A DNA stretch of 7,281 bases from CAVZLD01 sp964522605 (GTDB lineage: Bacteria > Planctomycetota > Planctomycetia > Pirellulales > Pirellulaceae): positions 1 through 7,281 of the forward strand of contig CAZFWV010000344.1 in assembly GCA_964522605.1 (NCBI GenBank), read 5' to 3'. The notes beneath the pieces are model-generated. The model ran no database searches, had not been told where the DNA came from, and was given only the letters and a program-made list of their open reading frames with translations. The position numbers were made by a program, and so were the translations under genes. Shown here piece after piece: positions 5,663 through 7,281 of the stretch. How positions within the stretch are numbered: the stretch's first letter is position 1; every line of letters starts with the position of its first letter.

Positions 5663-7281
5663 ATGACAAGGACCATTCCGAAGATTCGTCTCGAAGTCGT
5701 ACTACTCGGTCTTCTAGGCTCCAGCGGAGCCGTTCATCCGGCGATCGCCATGACCGGAGCGTTCGCGGTCATGCGTTTCTCCTCGGTCGCCCTCGGTGCC
5801 GTCGAGGAACTGGCTGCCGATGCCTCGCCCTTCTTCGCAATGGACACGGCGCTGCGCGACGGCGAGGAGCGTTCCGCCGCAGACCAGGCTGCACTGCTGA
5901 AGCAGCTCGGTTACGACGGCTTGGGGACCAGCGGCCACCCGACCGACGAGTTTCTCCGTGCGTTTGAGCGAGCAGGCCTCAAAGTCTTCAACACGTATCT
6001 GACATTGGATTTCGACTCGGCCCAACCCGCGCTGGATCCGAAACTCAAACAGCTGATCCCGCAACTGAAGGACCATGGGACCGATCTGTGGATTGCGATT
6101 CATGGCGTCACGCGAGACGGCGTGCAACTGAAGCCCTCCGACCCCAGCGGCGACGAGATCGTTTTGCCGCCGTTGCGCGAGTTGGCGGAGTTGGCGCAGG
6201 CTAATGGCATCCGCATCGCCTTCTATCCGCACACCTGGTTCTGGCTCGAACGCGTGGAGGACGGATGCCGCCTGGCGCGCGCCGTCGACCGACCGAACGT
6301 CGGCGCGACGTTCAACCTCTGTCACTGGCTGAAGGTCGAAGGGAATCGCGATCCGAAACCGGTGTTGAACGAAGCTCTTCCGCGACTGTTCTACGTCTCC
6401 ATCAACGGAGCCGACGCGGGCGATACGAAGCAGATGGATTGGAATCAACTGATCCAGCCGCTGGATACCGGATCCTACGACGTGGCGGAATTGCTGAAGT
6501 CACTCGTAGAGATCGGCTACCGAGGGCCGATCGGTTTCCAGGGCTACGGCATCACCGGCGATTCGCGCCAGATCCTGGGCCGTACGATGCAAGCCTGGCA
6601 GCAGATGCGGACCCGCCGAGAAGGAGGTTACATCTTCGAACACAACGAGCGCCGGCCGGAGGAGATGGCGGCCGCTCGGCAAAAGATACCGACGGTCCGC
6701 GTGCAACTCCCCACCGATCGTCTGCACCGCTTGCCCCGAACCATGCAGCGGCTTCGCGACGGCGGCACGCTCCGGATCGTCATGCTGGGTGACAGTATTA
6801 TCAACGATACGGCGCGGTCCTGCTGGCACGAGTTGGTTGAGCAGCAGTATCCAGGGTGCGACATCGTGCGCGTGGTCAGTGTTCGAGGCGGTACGGGGTG
6901 CTGGTTCTACAAAGAGCCGGGCAGAATCGACCGATATGTCGTGCAGCAGCGGCCTGATCTCGTGATCATTGGTGGAATCAGCCAGAATCATGACGTCGAT
7001 TCGATCCGCGACTGCGTCCAACAGATCCGCCAGAAGTCCGATTGCGAGTTTCTGCTGATGACGGGCCCCTACGGCGCCGCGGATCCACTGTCTGGGGAAG
7101 ACTGGCGCGAGAAACTCCAGGATGGCCAAGAGGCGGCCTACGCCGTCCGACTGCAGGAGTTGGCTGACGAGATGAGCGTCGAGTACTTCGACATGCAAGC
7201 CGTGTGGGGCGAATACATCCGCGGCGCCGGCAAGCCGTTGGTTTTTTTCAAACGTGACCCGGTCCATGCCAATGCCGAAGG
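5663..7281 (+). CDS. Secreted fusion: xylose-isomerase-like TIM barrel plus SGNH/GDSL hydrolase (3' partial)
   Basis: The frame is open from the ATG to the window end (539 full codons, no stop), so the gene is truncated by the window. Residues 1-29 look like a signal peptide ending AIA. Residues about 55-312 are a sugar-phosphate isomerase/epimerase-like (xylose-isomerase-like) TIM barrel: MDTALRDGEE (60-69), LKQLGYDGLGTSG (79-91), FYPHTWFW (187-194), VGATFNLCHWLKVEG (213-227), FYVSINGAD (243-251) and GPIGFQGYGI (288-297). The usual metal-binding acids appear replaced (Tyr188 for Glu, Asn218 for Asp, Gln293 for Glu). After a linker, residues about 368 onward are an SGNH hydrolase: IVMLGDS with nucleophile Ser378, the Gly block VRGGTG (407-412), IGGISQN with Asn442, and DPVH with Asp532 and His535. 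The SGNH triad is thus complete just before the window edge. Likely role: an exported esterase or deacetylase acting on a carbohydrate, with the TIM domain as binding or accessory module. It is divergent from the GH26 operon, which fits a shared substrate. Confidence 0.85.
   Translation, partial: MTRTIPKIRLEVVLLGLLGSSGAVHPAIAMTGAFAVMRFSSVALGAVEELAADASPFFAMDTALRDGEERSAADQAALLKQLGYDGLGTSGHPTDEFLRAFERAGLKVFNTYLTLDFDSAQPALDPKLKQLIPQLKDHGTDLWIAIHGVTRDGVQLKPSDPSGDEIVLPPLRELAELAQANGIRIAFYPHTWFWLERVEDGCRLARAVDRPNVGATFNLCHWLKVEGNRDPKPVLNEALPRLFYVSINGADAGDTKQMDWNQLIQPLDTGSYDVAELLKSLVEIGYRGPIGFQGYGITGDSRQILGRTMQAWQQMRTRREGGYIFEHNERRPEEMAAARQKIPTVRVQLPTDRLHRLPRTMQRLRDGGTLRIVMLGDSIINDTARSCWHELVEQQYPGCDIVRVVSVRGGTGCWFYKEPGRIDRYVVQQRPDLVIIGGISQNHDVDSIRDCVQQIRQKSDCEFLLMTGPYGAADPLSGEDWREKLQDGQEAAYAVRLQELADEMSVEYFDMQAVWGEYIRGAGKPLVFFKRDPVHANAE

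Noticed and set aside
5623..5967. 114-codon plus-strand frame starting at TTG
   Set aside because: It overlaps the signal peptide and TIM barrel of the gene at 5663 out of frame and has no ribosome binding site at useful spacing.
5714..6448. 244-codon minus-strand open frame
   Set aside because: It is antisense to the TIM-barrel part of the rightward gene and has the low-information, Arg- and Gln-rich look of a shadow frame.
6500..7267. 255-codon minus-strand open frame
   Set aside because: It is antisense to the SGNH domain, whose catalytic blocks are all present on the plus strand. The reverse product has no recognisable motif.
1..7281. CRISPR array, tRNA, rRNA, insertion sequence or phage genes
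   Set aside because: I saw no regularly spaced direct repeats, cloverleaf, transposase or integrase motifs on either strand.

Overview
The window looks like part of a planctomycete (Planctomycetota, possibly Pirellulales) chromosome. This is inferred from moderately high GC, well-spaced genes for secreted multidomain hydrolases, an uncharacterised DUF4832-type protein, a xylose-isomerase-like TIM barrel with the FNLCHWLK signature I associate with planctomycete and verrucomicrobial proteins, and short hairpin repeats between genes. No search was run, so the taxonomic call rests on recognition only.

Layout. Three genes read leftwards. From the right they are a secreted GH26 (beta-mannanase-family) glycoside hydrolase with Ig-like and F5/8-type C (discoidin) domains (5299 to 3617), a secreted DUF4832 TIM-barrel protein only 24 bp further on (3592 to 2054), and, after a 500-bp gap, a secreted class C beta-lactamase-like serine hydrolase (1553 to 57). 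One gene reads rightwards from the 363-bp divergent region. It starts at 5663 and runs off the window end without a stop. It encodes a signal peptide, a xylose-isomerase-like TIM barrel and an SGNH/GDSL hydrolase domain in one open frame of at least 539 codons.

Regulation. In the divergent region a perfect 12-bp palindrome (5325-5336) abuts a TACAAT -10-like box (5337-5342) on the GH26 side, the geometry of an operator over a transcription start. The serine hydrolase has its own TATAAT (1602-1607), which lies inside the longer in-frame extension and so favours the short start at 1553. The 500-bp gap and the left edge each hold a 17-bp hairpin. The two share a CAC-N2-GC / GC-N2-GTG stem and differ by paired, compensating base changes, so they look like members of one interspersed repeat family.

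How the genes may work together (inference). GH26 would cut a beta-mannan-like backbone, held to substrate by its discoidin domain. The DUF4832 protein is a candidate exo-acting or accessory glycosidase. The SGNH domain of the divergent protein could remove acyl groups, and the serine hydrolase could be another esterase or peptidase. No transporter, SusC/D pair, transcription factor or sulfatase lies in the window, so a full utilisation locus is not shown. The most unusual item is the TIM-barrel/SGNH fusion, whose TIM domain has lost the acidic residues expected of a metal-dependent isomerase.
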